From assembly GCA_963753615.1 (NCBI GenBank), contig CAVWCW010000007.1:62001-126000 (forward strand): 64,000 nt of DNA, in the 5' to 3' direction. The first letter of the stretch is position 1, and each line of letters opens with the position of its first letter. The notes beneath the pieces are model-generated. The model was not told the origin of the DNA. It searched no databases and saw nothing but the letters and a program-made list of their open reading frames with translations. The DNA is from CAVWCW01 sp963753615. Its GTDB lineage: Bacteria > Pseudomonadota > Gammaproteobacteria > Chromatiales > Chromatiaceae. Made by a program: the position numbers and the translations under genes. Below are positions 1-8,571 of this stretch, piece by piece.

Positions 1-769
1 GGGTCGACAGGCAGTCGGCCAGGTGGTCGCGCACCGCCCGCAGCATCAACTCCAGCGGGGTGTGGGCAAACGCCAACAGCATGCGATTCCAGCCGTCCCC
101 CAGGGCGAGGCCGGCATGGAACTCGCCGATCTCGTGCAGCAGCACCATCTCCAACTCGGTATCGGTCATGCGCTCCAGGGACTGCTCCAGGGCGCCCTCG
201 AAGTCGTAGCAAGCAAAGGCCCGGCCCAAGGCGTTGTCGGGTCGACTCCAGCGCCAGCTTTCGAGCTTTTCCCACAGCAGACGACGCAGGGATTCACGGC
301 GCACGAAGACCCGCCCCTCACGCATCATGGCCGGAGGCGCGGCCAGGTCCCGAGCCAGCTCTCGCCCAGCCACGTAGACTGAGAAACCGTCGAGTTCCTC
401 GCTGCGCTCTAGCTCCGCGAGAAAGAAATGTGCATTGCCGCCGTGACCGAGCCCGCCACTGTAGACCAACCCGCGTGGAGAAAGCGCCCGATTGATGCCT
501 TCGGCATCGAACGGGTCGTAGCAGCGGCCGGCGATTGCGAGCTCCGCATACTCGGCTTCGGCCAAGTCATCCCAACGCTGCTCGCGGACACTGAGCCAGT
601 CGCCCACAGCCTGCTTGGGCAAGTGGGCGGAAAACGGCAGCCCTTGCTCCCAGCGGTAGTATTCCCGCATTTTCATCAAGTAGGTGCAGAGCGTGAATTC
701 GGCGCCGTGCCGGGCGTCCGCCACGTCGCAATTGTGCTGAACACGCTGCTTCAAATCCGCTACCTGCAT
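1..769 (-). CDS. Sfum_1244-type conserved hypothetical protein, partial (3' end outside window)
   Basis: The minus-strand reading frame from ATG at 769 stays open to the window edge, giving 256 codons with no stop; the C-terminus lies beyond position 1. The protein begins MQVADLKQRVQHNCD and has a Trp/Tyr-rich N-terminal part (TLCTYLMKMREYYRWEQGLPF) that I recall from the Sfum_1244 family of sulfur-oxidising Gammaproteobacteria. The function of that family is unknown to me. There is no signal peptide, no membrane segment and no recognised catalytic motif. It is divergent from the gene at 909, and an inverted repeat lies between them. Family naming is from memory; the coding call itself is firm because the frame is open and shows GC-rich codon use. 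Confidence 0.7.
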   Translation of the reverse strand, partial: MQVADLKQRVQHNCDVADARHGAEFTLCTYLMKMREYYRWEQGLPFSAHLPKQAVGDWLSVREQRWDDLAEAEYAELAIAGRCYDPFDAEGINRALSPRGLVYSGGLGHGGNAHFFLAELERSEELDGFSVYVAGRELARDLAAPPAMMREGRVFVRRESLRRLLWEKLESWRWSRPDNALGRAFACYDFEGALEQSLERMTDTELEMVLLHEIGEFHAGLALGDGWNRMLLAFAHTPLELMLRAVRDHLADCLST

Positions 770-816
770 CCTGCCGCCCCCTGCCCGGGCTATGCAACCC
801 GGCTATACCCAAGTAA

Positions 817-829
817 AATACTAAGTATT
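817..829. promoter_or_regulatory. Small inverted repeat between divergent genes
   Basis: AATACT-A-AGTATT lies in the 139-bp gap between the divergent genes starting at 769 and 909. It is AT-rich in a GC-rich setting, so it may be an operator or part of a promoter. No regulator is known; this rests only on symmetry and position. Confidence 0.25.
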
Positions 830-908
830 AAGCGACAGATTAGCACGCCGGCCGCGCAGCTGCCAAGCCCGCACCGGCGACTACTCAAACCCACAGGAGG
901 AGCAAGTA

Positions 909-1463
909 TTGGCACTGCGAATCAAGAGCCGCTGGCACGACGACGGGGCCGAGCGCTCGCTGGCGGAGATAGGCGGCGCGCTCGCGTTCATCGCCTGGCG
1001 CATCGCCCTGGACAAGGCGATCACGCTTCACGGCGAGGACTTCGTCTACGAGTCGGACCGCCAACGCATCGGCGTGATCTCGGAATACCTCTACTTCGAG
1101 ATCCAATTGGTGGACCGCATCACCCACGAGATGCTGGACCCGGAGCAGAGACGCACCTTGATTACCCAGCTGGCCCTGCGCCTGGCCGGTCACATGCAAG
1201 AGAACGCTGAGGAACTACTGGGCCCCGGAGACTACGGTAAGCCTTTCATCGAAGGCCTGAACCAGCGCAGCGGCGAATATGCCGAGCTCGGGTTCAACGA
1301 AGACGGCCCGAGCTACCCCTTTTTGCGCCATCTCGGCTACGAGATCCAGGGCATGATGGGGGAGCGGCGAGAGAACCGCTGGGTGATCGATCAGGTGATG
1401 GACCGGGACGGTCCAGAGGTGGCCAACCGCTTGCGCCGCGCGACATTGGACCTGTTTGAGTAG
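909..1463 (+). CDS. Conserved-looking hypothetical cytoplasmic protein (184 aa)
   Basis: The frame starts at TTG 909, chosen because a strong ribosome binding site (AGGAGG, 896-901) sits about seven bases upstream and no in-frame ATG fits better. The product is acidic and mainly helical, with several Arg/Glu-rich stretches (ENAEELLGPGDY, MGERRENRW). It has no signal peptide or membrane segment. I do not recognise the family. It is transcribed away from the Sfum_1244-type gene across a short shared intergenic region, so the two may share control. No catalytic motif is visible. Confidence 0.65.
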   Translation: MALRIKSRWHDDGAERSLAEIGGALAFIAWRIALDKAITLHGEDFVYESDRQRIGVISEYLYFEIQLVDRITHEMLDPEQRRTLITQLALRLAGHMQENAEELLGPGDYGKPFIEGLNQRSGEYAELGFNEDGPSYPFLRHLGYEIQGMMGERRENRWVIDQVMDRDGPEVANRLRRATLDLFE

Positions 1464-1583
1464 GTCTTGCGGGGGAGGCCTAGCGATCGTCAACCGCCCC
1501 AGAAATTTTCATGGGGGGCGAAATCAAACCGCCTGTCCGAGAGCCGCGGTGCAACAAAACCAAGGGCCGCGTGGTTCAGCGGG

Positions 1584-1613
1584 CAAAAAAAGAAAAGCGG
1601 GTAGAACCCGCCT
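1584..1613 (-). terminator. Rho-independent terminator of the 65-aa gene
   Basis: Read on the minus strand, GCGGG-TTCTA-CCCGC forms a perfect hairpin (1597-1611) followed by TTTTCTTTTTTT. It sits just downstream of the stop at 1643. Confidence 0.7.
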
Positions 1614-1642
1614 TTCTCCAGGGAAGCTCGGTGGGACTGGAC

Positions 1643-1840
1643 TCAGTCCTTTACCCAGTCGCCGAAGTTGTCGGTGGATTTTTCCTCGCCATCACCGTAA
1701 CCGGCCTCGTAGGCCTCCGTCACCCGCTGCTCTTCGCGCTTCGGGTTCATTAGATAGCCAGCCTGCCAACCCTGGATGTATTCGTCGTCGACACCCATCT
1801 GCTCCATCTTGGTGACGGCATCGTAGTAGGTCTGGTCCAT
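1643..1840 (-). CDS. Small acidic conserved-looking protein (65 aa)
   Basis: The frame encodes a very acidic, Tyr-rich protein: MDQTYYDAVTKMEQMGVDD, then YIQGWQAGYL, then a C-terminal acidic tail rich in Gly, Asp and Glu. The start at 1840 has a good ribosome binding site (CGGAGA) nine bases upstream, and the gene ends at a strong hairpin terminator, so it looks like a complete monocistronic unit. There is no signal peptide. I do not recognise a function. The repeated aromatic-Gly motifs (GWQAGY, EAGYGDG) suggest a compact binding protein, but that is inference. Confidence 0.65.
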   Translation of the reverse strand: MDQTYYDAVTKMEQMGVDDEYIQGWQAGYLMNPKREEQRVTEAYEAGYGDGEEKSTDNFGDWVKD

Positions 1841-2302
1841 AATTACAGTCTCCGAAATTCAACCAGTTGATAGCTTATCCCAGTTATTGTCCCATAGGTC
1901 GGCTTTTAGCGGCAACCCTGGAACCGGCAATCACCCGGGCAGCGAGGAAATCTCAGGGCTCTCGGCGTCTCCCGCCGGGCACCCCTCGGCAAAGCGCCCC
2001 GCGGCCCCGAAACTACCGGGCCCGCGAAATGCAGGGCGCGTAGCATACCCGGTTTCAACCCTGCCCGCCATAACGAATTCACCCAGCACCGGAATCCACC
2101 TCGTCCGCACCGGGCGAATAAAGACCGAACCGGGTTGATGTTTACAGGGCGCACACATACTTAGGAAATATTGCGGCGAACCGTAGCGAAGCGGCGGAAA
2201 CAGGCGCTGCGGAACCGCCGTCCACACAGGATCGCGGACCCCCTTCCCGGGTACAATGCGACAACCCGATCCTAAAATCTCTGCGTAGTATTTGGAGCCA
2301 GT
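1841..2302. other. Intergenic region without a recognisable gene
   Basis: These 462 bases separate the 65-aa gene from the MoxR gene. Short open frames on both strands have no plausible ribosome binding site or recognisable content. It must hold the divergent promoters. TACAAT at 2251-2256 is a possible -10 for the plus-strand gene but has no clear -35 partner. Confidence 0.4.
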
Positions 2303-3349
2303 ATGCGTCCCGCCCAGCTAATGACGATTCTTGACCGCGAGTTCAACAGCACCCAGAGCGGTCACCACACCCCGGTAATGATGTGGGGCCCACCGGGAGT
2401 GGGCAAGTCGGAGATGGTGGCCCAGATAGCCGCGCATCACCAGGTACCGGTAACCGATATACGTCTGTCCCAAATGGAACCCAGCGACCTGCGGGGCATC
2501 CCGTTTCGGGTCGGCGAGCACGTGGAGTGGGCGGTTCCCGCAATGCTGCCGAATACGGAGCGGCACGGACGAGCCGGCATCCTGTTCCTGGACGAAATCA
2601 CATCGGCGCCGCCGGCGGTCTCCGCCGCCGCCTATCAATTAATCCTGGACCGCCGCCTGGGCGCCTATGAGGTGCCCGAAGGCTGGGCCATTTTCGCCGC
2701 CGGCAATCGCCAAGGCGACCGCGGCGTCACCTACACCATGCCGGCGCCCCTGGCCAACCGCTTCTCCCACTTCGAGGTCGACACCAACCTCGACGACTGG
2801 GTGGCCTGGGCCTACAAAAACGAAATCGACGAACGAGTGATCGCGTTTCTGCGCTTTCGCCCCGAATTGCTGTTCGACTTCGACCCGGCGCACAACCCGG
2901 TTGCTTTCCCGTCGCCGCGCTCCTGGGAGTTCGCTCACCGGGCATTGCAGAAGTTCGGCGACCACCCGGAACTCCTGCAAGGCAGCCTGCAGGGCTGCGT
3001 AGGCCCGGCCGCCGGTATCGAACTCAACGCCTTCGTCAACAGCCTGGATCGGATGCCCGACCTGGACGACATCCTGGCCGGCAACGAAGTCCCGGTGCCG
3101 GACGAGATCGACCTCCAGTACGCGGTGGCCGCCGCCCTGGTCGGACGGGCCATCCGCGCCAAGGAGAGCGGAGACGGGGCCGCCGCCTACGGGCCGATCC
3201 TGCAGTATGCTCAGCGCTTCCCCCAGCGCGAGATGGGGGTGATGCTGGTTTCCGACATGCACCGGGCGATCGGCGACGACATCTTCCAGGTACCCCAGTT
3301 CGCCGACTGGGCCCAGGCCATCTCGGACGTCATGCTGTTCGACATGTGA
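2303..3349 (+). CDS. MoxR-family AAA+ ATPase
   Basis: This 348-aa AAA+ ATPase carries Walker A GPPGVGKS (residues 29-36), Walker B ILFLDEIT (93-100) and a sensor-1 type FAAGNR stretch, the pattern of the MoxR/AAA_5 branch. Such ATPases act as chaperones that remodel or activate a partner VWA-domain protein. The next gene, four bases downstream, encodes exactly such a partner. The start at 2303 has GGAG upstream. No signal peptide is present, so it acts in the cytoplasm. The substrate of the pair is unknown. Confidence 0.88.
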   Translation: MRPAQLMTILDREFNSTQSGHHTPVMMWGPPGVGKSEMVAQIAAHHQVPVTDIRLSQMEPSDLRGIPFRVGEHVEWAVPAMLPNTERHGRAGILFLDEITSAPPAVSAAAYQLILDRRLGAYEVPEGWAIFAAGNRQGDRGVTYTMPAPLANRFSHFEVDTNLDDWVAWAYKNEIDERVIAFLRFRPELLFDFDPAHNPVAFPSPRSWEFAHRALQKFGDHPELLQGSLQGCVGPAAGIELNAFVNSLDRMPDLDDILAGNEVPVPDEIDLQYAVAAALVGRAIRAKESGDGAAAYGPILQYAQRFPQREMGVMLVSDMHRAIGDDIFQVPQFADWAQAISDVMLFDM

Positions 3350-3353
3350 TGCC

Positions 3354-4682
3354 ATGAACGACCTCAGCGCCATCGAGACCAAACTGGCCGCGGCCAGGAC
3401 CCGGCTGATCCTCGACAAACCGTTTCTCGGCGCCTTGGTGCTGCGTCTGCCAATGCACGCAGCGGACGCCAAATGGTGTCCCACCACCGCGACCGACGCC
3501 CGCAAATTTTACTACAACGCGGACTACATCGACGGCCTGAGCATGGAGCAGACCCAGTTCATGCTGGCCCACGAGGCCCTGCACTGCGCCCTGTCCCACT
3601 TTGCGCGGCGCCAGCACCGGATCAAATTTCGCTGGGACCAGGCCTGCGACTACGCCATCAACCCGCTGCTGGTGGAGGAAGGGCTGAACCCACCGCCGAA
3701 TGCCCTGCTGTTGGAACAATTCAAGGGAATGACCGCCGAAGAGATCTACCCCTGCCTGGACGAGTCGCACCAGGACGAGCCGCTGGACCAGCACGCCTAC
3801 GACACCGAGAATCAGCAGCAAGGCCCCAGTTCCGGCAAAAACAAGCGCGACCTGGATCACCCCGAAAAGCCTCCCGAGAAGAATGAGCCCCAGCAGCAAA
3901 AACGGGGCGACCAGGAAAGCGACCAGCCCCAGGCGGATCAGCGCCCGGACGAGATCCCCGAGCAGGGCCAGGGCGAGTCCGATCAGGCGGAACTGGACCC
4001 GGAGTCCGGCGGCAGCCAGCAGGACGCCCCGCCCCCGCCGCTCAACGCCGACGAGCAGGAGACCCTCAACATCCAATGGCAGCAGCGCATGGCCGGCGCC
4101 GCCCAGCAGGCGATGCAAGCCGGCAAGCTGGGCGGCAGCCTGGCGCGCATGATCGAACATTTGCTGCAACCCCAACTTCCCTGGCGGATGCTGCTGGCGC
4201 GCTACATGACCGCCACCGCCCGCGACGATTTCAGCTACATGCGCCCGTCCCGGCGCGAGGGCGAGTTCATCCTGCCCAGCTTGCGCAGCACGCAAGTCGA
4301 CATCGTGGTCGCAGTGGACACCAGCGGATCGATCAAAGACCAGGAGGTGGACGAGTTCCTGGCCGAGATCAATGCCCTCAAGGGCCAGATGCGGGCCCGC
4401 ATCAACCTGATCGCCTGCGACTCCGACCTGGCCCAGGGCTGCCCCTGGATCTACGAACCCTGGGAGGAGTTCAAGCTGCCCGACTCGGTGCACGGCGGCG
4501 GCGGCACCGACTTTCGCCCAGTGTTCGAATGGGTCGGCCGCCAGGGTCAGCGCCCCGAACTGCTGGTGTACTTCACCGATGCCCAGGGCAGTTTCCCCCA
4601 GCAGGAACCCGACTACCCGGTGATCTGGCTGGTCAAGGGACGCACCCCGGTTCCCTGGGGTCAGCGGATTCAGCTAAACTAG
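3354..4682 (+). CDS. DUF2201 protein: metallopeptidase-like domain plus VWA-like domain
   Basis: The 442-aa product has an N-terminal zinc-peptidase-like domain with HEALHCALSH (residues 73-82). A long Gln/Glu/Asp/Pro-rich linker follows (about 140-235), then a C-terminal VWA-like domain with the MIDAS motif DTSGS (about 322-326). This is the DUF2201 arrangement. It starts four bases after the MoxR ATPase stop, and MoxR-VWA pairs generally work together as an ATPase-driven assembly or insertion module. The HExxH motif suggests a real hydrolase or a metal-binding remnant; I cannot tell which. Confidence 0.85.
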   Translation: MNDLSAIETKLAAARTRLILDKPFLGALVLRLPMHAADAKWCPTTATDARKFYYNADYIDGLSMEQTQFMLAHEALHCALSHFARRQHRIKFRWDQACDYAINPLLVEEGLNPPPNALLLEQFKGMTAEEIYPCLDESHQDEPLDQHAYDTENQQQGPSSGKNKRDLDHPEKPPEKNEPQQQKRGDQESDQPQADQRPDEIPEQGQGESDQAELDPESGGSQQDAPPPPLNADEQETLNIQWQQRMAGAAQQAMQAGKLGGSLARMIEHLLQPQLPWRMLLARYMTATARDDFSYMRPSRREGEFILPSLRSTQVDIVVAVDTSGSIKDQEVDEFLAEINALKGQMRARINLIACDSDLAQGCPWIYEPWEEFKLPDSVHGGGGTDFRPVFEWVGRQGQRPELLVYFTDAQGSFPQQEPDYPVIWLVKGRTPVPWGQRIQLN

Positions 4683-4771
4683 GGGCCCGCCCCGAATCGG
4701 TCAGGCCGCCCGAGCCAGGGGCCGAGAAGCGCTGGAACTTTCGACGGCCGGCGCCATTCAAAAAGGGGACC

Positions 4772-6337
4772 ATGAACAACCGACAAAAAGCCGCCACGCC
4801 CCGCCGCGGCCTTCGGGTCCTGGCGGCCTGTATGCTGATGTTCGCCGTCGGCAGCCTGGCCCAGCAGCAAGCCGACTCCCCGATCCCCGGGAGCACCGTC
4901 AAGCCTGGTAAGGGCAATCTTGACCTGTCCCTGCCCACCGGCACCGGGGACGAATTGATCCTGCTGCCCGACATGGGCGCCTCCGCAGGAAACCTGATGA
5001 CCCCGGCGCAAGAGCGCCGCCTGGGGCAGCAATTCATGCGCAGCGTGCGCGCCTCGACCAAGGTGGTGGACGACCCGCTGGCGAGCGAGTACATCCAGGA
5101 CCTGGGCAACCGCCTCGTCAGCCACTACCCATCTACCGGCAAGCAGTTCACCTTCTTCCTGGTGGACGACCAGCAGATCAACGCCTTTGCCGGTCCCGGC
5201 GGCTATATCGGGGTAAACACCGGCCTGTTGTTGTCTACCGAGACCGAGAGCGAGCTAGCTTCTGTGGTCGCCCACGAAATCGCCCACGTCACCCAGAACC
5301 ACCTGTTTCGGGCCTTCGACGAATTCAGTCGTCTGGCCGGGCCGGCCGCCCTGCTCATGTTAGGGGCAGCCCTGCTCGGGGCAACGGTATCCGGGGATGC
5401 CGCGGTCGCGGCCATCGCCGGCATCCAGGCCGGCATGGCCCAAGCCCAGCTCAACTTCACTCGCGCTAACGAAGAAGAGGCAGACCGAGAGGGCATCAAG
5501 ATACTGGCCGAGGCCGATTACGATCCCCGAGCCATGCCGGTATTCTTCGGGCGCATGGCCCAAGCCACCCGGCTTTACGATTCAAACCTGCCCGAGTTCC
5601 TGCGCACCCACCCGGTAACCAGCAACCGCATCGCCGACGCCATGGGCCGGGCCGAGGCCTATCCCTACACCCAGCCCACCCCAGACGCCCGCTACTACCT
5701 GCTGCGGGCCCGGCTGCGGCTCGACAGCTTCAAGAACCCGGCCGATGCGGTGGTCAACTTCCGCCAGGCCCTGAAAGAAGGTCGCTACCGGGACGAGGAT
5801 GCCCAGCGCTACGGCTACGTCCTAGCCCTTACTAGGGCCGGCGACTACCCCGAGGCGCAGAAGCAGCTCGACCAACTGCTTCGCAAGCAACCCGCCAGCA
5901 TCCCCTATCTGCTCGCCCAGGCTCAGCTCCTTCGGGCCCAGGGCAAGTCGGCGCAGGCGATCGCCGCCCTGAAGACCGGCCTCGAACTTTACCCCGGCAA
6001 CTACGCCCTGACCATGGAGTACGCATCCCTGGAGCAGAAATACGGCGACCCGGACAAGGCCTACGAGATTCTGTCCCGCCTTCGCCGCCTGCGCCCGGAA
6101 GACACCGCTATTCTGGAGCCCCTGGCGCGTTCGGCAGCGGCGACCGGCGCCGAGGGTGAAGCCTACCAATACCAAGCCGAGTGGTATTACCTGCACGGCC
6201 AGCTTGAAGCGGCGGTGCGGCAGTTGGAGATCGCCCTAAAACAGTCCGACCTGGACTATTACCGAAACGCCCGCCTGGCGGCTCGGCTGCAGGAATACCG
6301 ACGCGAGTTGGCAGAACTCAAGCAGGCTCAACGATAG
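4772..6337 (+). CDS. bepA: Periplasmic M48 metalloprotease with TPR repeats, BepA-like
   Basis: The protein has 521 aa from ATG 4772, preceded by AAAAGGGGA. The N-terminus is a signal peptide (LRVLAACMLMFAVGSLAQQ). The M48 zinc site HEIAH is at residues 168-172, with the downstream glutamate in NEEEADREG. The second half is built of TPR-like helical repeats. Length and layout match E. coli BepA (YfgC), which in the periplasm assists or degrades outer membrane proteins such as LptD. The frame is open upstream to 4076, but that part is the shadow of the VWA gene. It follows the MoxR/VWA pair at 89 bp and may be read through from it. Confidence 0.88.
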   Translation: MNNRQKAATPRRGLRVLAACMLMFAVGSLAQQQADSPIPGSTVKPGKGNLDLSLPTGTGDELILLPDMGASAGNLMTPAQERRLGQQFMRSVRASTKVVDDPLASEYIQDLGNRLVSHYPSTGKQFTFFLVDDQQINAFAGPGGYIGVNTGLLLSTETESELASVVAHEIAHVTQNHLFRAFDEFSRLAGPAALLMLGAALLGATVSGDAAVAAIAGIQAGMAQAQLNFTRANEEEADREGIKILAEADYDPRAMPVFFGRMAQATRLYDSNLPEFLRTHPVTSNRIADAMGRAEAYPYTQPTPDARYYLLRARLRLDSFKNPADAVVNFRQALKEGRYRDEDAQRYGYVLALTRAGDYPEAQKQLDQLLRKQPASIPYLLAQAQLLRAQGKSAQAIAALKTGLELYPGNYALTMEYASLEQKYGDPDKAYEILSRLRRLRPEDTAILEPLARSAAATGAEGEAYQYQAEWYYLHGQLEAAVRQLEIALKQSDLDYYRNARLAARLQEYRRELAELKQAQR

Positions 6338-6359
6338 CCCTGCACGGAAGGTATGCCGG

Positions 6360-7259
6360 CTACCTGGGCCTCCGATACACTCCGGGCTCGCCCTCGGGGC
6401 GGGCCTGAAAGCGCTTGTAGCTCCACTGGTATTGCTCCGGACAACACCGCACGCACTGCTCCACCCCCAAATTCAGCGCGGCGGCGGCTCGCACCGGATC
6501 CGGGTCGTCGATGCCCTCCGGGGCCTCCACCCAATGGGCCCGATAACCTGCGCTGCCGGGCAGACGCTCGGCGAAGCTAAATATCACCGCCGCCCCGGTC
6601 TTTCTGGCCAATCGGCCCACCAGCACCATGGTCAGGGCCGGGACCCCGAAGAAGGGGGCGAATACCCCGGCGGCCCGGCCCCGCGCCTTGGGTTGCTGGT
6701 CCGGCAGGATCGCCACCAGCTCGCCGCGCTCAAGCGCCTGGTAAAGGGCCTTGATGCCGCTGCCATCGGTGGGCACAAGGCGGGCCCCGCAGCGGCTGCG
6801 CCCGGCAAGCATCGAATCGGCCAGCGCCGGCTCCCGCGGCGGTCGATAGAGGGCGGTGATGGGAGCCACCCGGGCCAGGAGATGCACCCCAACCTCCCAG
6901 CTGCCGAGATGCGGCGCAGCCACGATCACCCCCTTGCCCCGGGCCAGCAGCGCGGCAAGTTTGGCGTGCCCAGACTGATCCTGGATCAGCTCCGCCCCGT
7001 AGCCTCGGCGCCCGCTCCAGATCCCCGGAGTCTCGCACAAGGTCTTGGCGTTCTCGATCAGGCTGTTCTGCAGCAGCCGCTCGCGCTCCGTCTCACTCAG
7101 CTCCGGCAGGCACAGGGCCAGGTTGATGCGGGCATGGCGCCGTTCCCGGTTGGGGATGCGGTAGAACAACCATCCGACCAGCGCGCCCAACCCGTGGGCC
7201 ATGGGCATTGGCAGCAGCGAGAGCAGGCGCAGCAGGGCACGGATGATCGGTCGGCGCAT
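6360..7259 (-). CDS. LpxL/HtrB-family lipid A acyltransferase
   Basis: This 299-aa protein of the lysophospholipid/lipid A late acyltransferase family has an N-terminal hydrophobic segment (residues 7-35) for inner-membrane anchoring. The catalytic H-x4-E motif is HLGSWE (117-122), followed by ALYRPPREP and ILPDQQPKARG blocks typical of LpxL/LpxM. Members transfer an acyl chain from acyl-ACP to Kdo2-lipid A or a related lipid. Which acyl position this one serves cannot be read from sequence. It is convergent with bepA, and the gap is 22 bp. Confidence 0.85.
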   Translation of the reverse strand: MRRPIIRALLRLLSLLPMPMAHGLGALVGWLFYRIPNRERRHARINLALCLPELSETERERLLQNSLIENAKTLCETPGIWSGRRGYGAELIQDQSGHAKLAALLARGKGVIVAAPHLGSWEVGVHLLARVAPITALYRPPREPALADSMLAGRSRCGARLVPTDGSGIKALYQALERGELVAILPDQQPKARGRAAGVFAPFFGVPALTMVLVGRLARKTGAAVIFSFAERLPGSAGYRAHWVEAPEGIDDPDPVRAAAALNLGVEQCVRCCPEQYQWSYKRFQARPEGEPGVYRRPR

Positions 7260-7377
7260 GGTGTCGAGGGGGTCCGGCGGTTGCCAGAGTCCAATCTTAC
7301 TCTACACTTGGTAACCATGTCCCGGCACCAACCCGGACCCCCTTCTTCATTCAATGCAACGCTAAGAGCCCGAAATC

Positions 7378-7806
7378 ATGACCAACGCAGCACTCGGTGA
7401 ACTAACTCCAAAGCAGGCCTGGCAGCTGGTACAGGACGATCCCCGGAACCTGCTGGTAGATATCCGTTCAACCATGGAATACCTGTTCGTAGGCCATCCG
7501 AAGGGAGCGGTCCACGTGCCTTGGATCGACGAACCAGAGTGGACCGAGAACCCCCATTTTGTTACCGACATCCGCAAGCTCCTGCTGGGCGGTGCGGTGT
7601 GTGAGGTCGATGACGGCTGCGCTTCGGTAGTCCTGATCTGCCGCAGCGGCAAACGCTCTCTGGTAGCCGGCAAGGCACTGCTCGAATCCGGCTTTTCCCG
7701 GGTGTTCCACGTCGCCGAGGGCTTCGAGGGCGACCTGGACGACGAGCACCACCGCAGCACCCAGGGCGGCTGGCGCTTCCACAACCTGCCTTGGGAGCAA
7801 TGCTGA
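7378..7806 (+). CDS. Rhodanese-like sulfurtransferase
   Basis: A single rhodanese domain of 142 aa carries the active-site loop CRSGKRS with Cys88, and the conserved DIRS and HPKGAVHVPW stretches. Rhodaneses form a persulfide on this cysteine and pass sulfane sulfur to acceptors; in sulfur oxidisers they often take part in sulfur trafficking. There is no signal peptide, so it is cytoplasmic. The gene stops at 7806 and a decayed tpm gene follows at once in the same direction, so the two probably shared a transcript. Confidence 0.88.
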   Translation: MTNAALGELTPKQAWQLVQDDPRNLLVDIRSTMEYLFVGHPKGAVHVPWIDEPEWTENPHFVTDIRKLLLGGAVCEVDDGCASVVLICRSGKRSLVAGKALLESGFSRVFHVAEGFEGDLDDEHHRSTQGGWRFHNLPWEQC

Positions 7807-7815
7807 GCGGCAAGG

Positions 7816-8453
7816 GACAGGGCATTCTGACTGCACCGCTGGCGGGAGGAGACCGGCCCGGCACCGGGAAGAAGTGAACCTGGAACTGGAGCGGCTCTGG
7901 GCTTTGCTGGAACTCGGCCCCGCCGGCCAAGTGTTGGCACCACGGTGCGGCAAGAGCCAGGGCCCGGCTTGACTGGCCGCCCAAGGCCATGGGGTGCAGG
8001 GGGTGGACATCAGAAACGTTCCTCCGCGAGCAAGGGGTGGTCCCAAACCGACGCAAGCTGGCCCCCTTTCAGCCCTGGAGCACCGGGTCTGTAGATATCC
8101 CCGGCGGCGACTTCTTCGCCCTGACCCCGGAACTGCGCGGGCCGGTGGAAAGGTTCTACGACCGCGCCTCTCTGGTAGCCCTGGCGCCGCCGATGCGGCG
8201 CAATTATTGGGCCCGCCTGGCCGAGCTGCTGGCCCCTGGCGCCCGCATCCTGTTGCTGAGCTGGGAATACCCGCAGGCGGAAATCGACAGGCCGCCCTTC
8301 GCACTCATCGAGGCCGACGTCCAGGCCCTGTTCGGACGAGCTTTCCGCACTCGCCTGCCGCACACCCCGGGCGCTCTGGAAAACAATCCCAAGTTGGCCG
8401 AGCGCAGCCTGGGCCGGCTGCAGGAGAAGGCGCACGTCTTGCGCAGGCGCTGA
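7816..8453 (+). pseudogene. tpm: Thiopurine S-methyltransferase remnant with two TGA codons and frameshifts
   Basis: Three frames together spell a TPMT. Frame A (from about 7816) reads AF*LHRWREE; frame B (about 7870-8020) reads VNLELERLW and then VLAPRCGKS...A*LAAQGHGV; frame C (about 8010-8453) reads FLREQGVV and then DFFALT, FYDRASLVAL, LSWEYPQ and ENNP. In the family the two TGA positions (7828-7830, 7970-7972) are normally Trp, as in FWLHRW and the W-L-A-x-x-G-H segment. At least two frameshifts are also needed. The C-terminal 154 aa remain open but lack the SAM-binding part. The enzyme methylates thiols and, in some bacteria, selenite or tellurite; here it should be inactive. Confidence 0.75.
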
Positions 8454-8571
8454 TCGCCCTTGGCTCGGGCTCGGGCTTGCATCCGGTGGTGCCGGGTGCC
8501 AACATAACGGCCCCCGGCAGCCGCCGCGGTAGAGACCCTCCCCCAGGACCGATGCCAACCGAGAGCCAGCC

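Noticed and set aside
4076..4771. Long N-terminal extension of the BepA frame
   Set aside because: It overlaps the conserved VWA domain of the upstream gene in another frame. The ribosome binding site and signal peptide fix the start at 4772.
7828..7972. TGA read as tryptophan (alternative genetic code or recoding) in the tpm region
   Set aside because: Neighbouring genes use TGG for Trp and TGA as normal stops, and the tpm region also needs two frameshifts, so decay explains it better.
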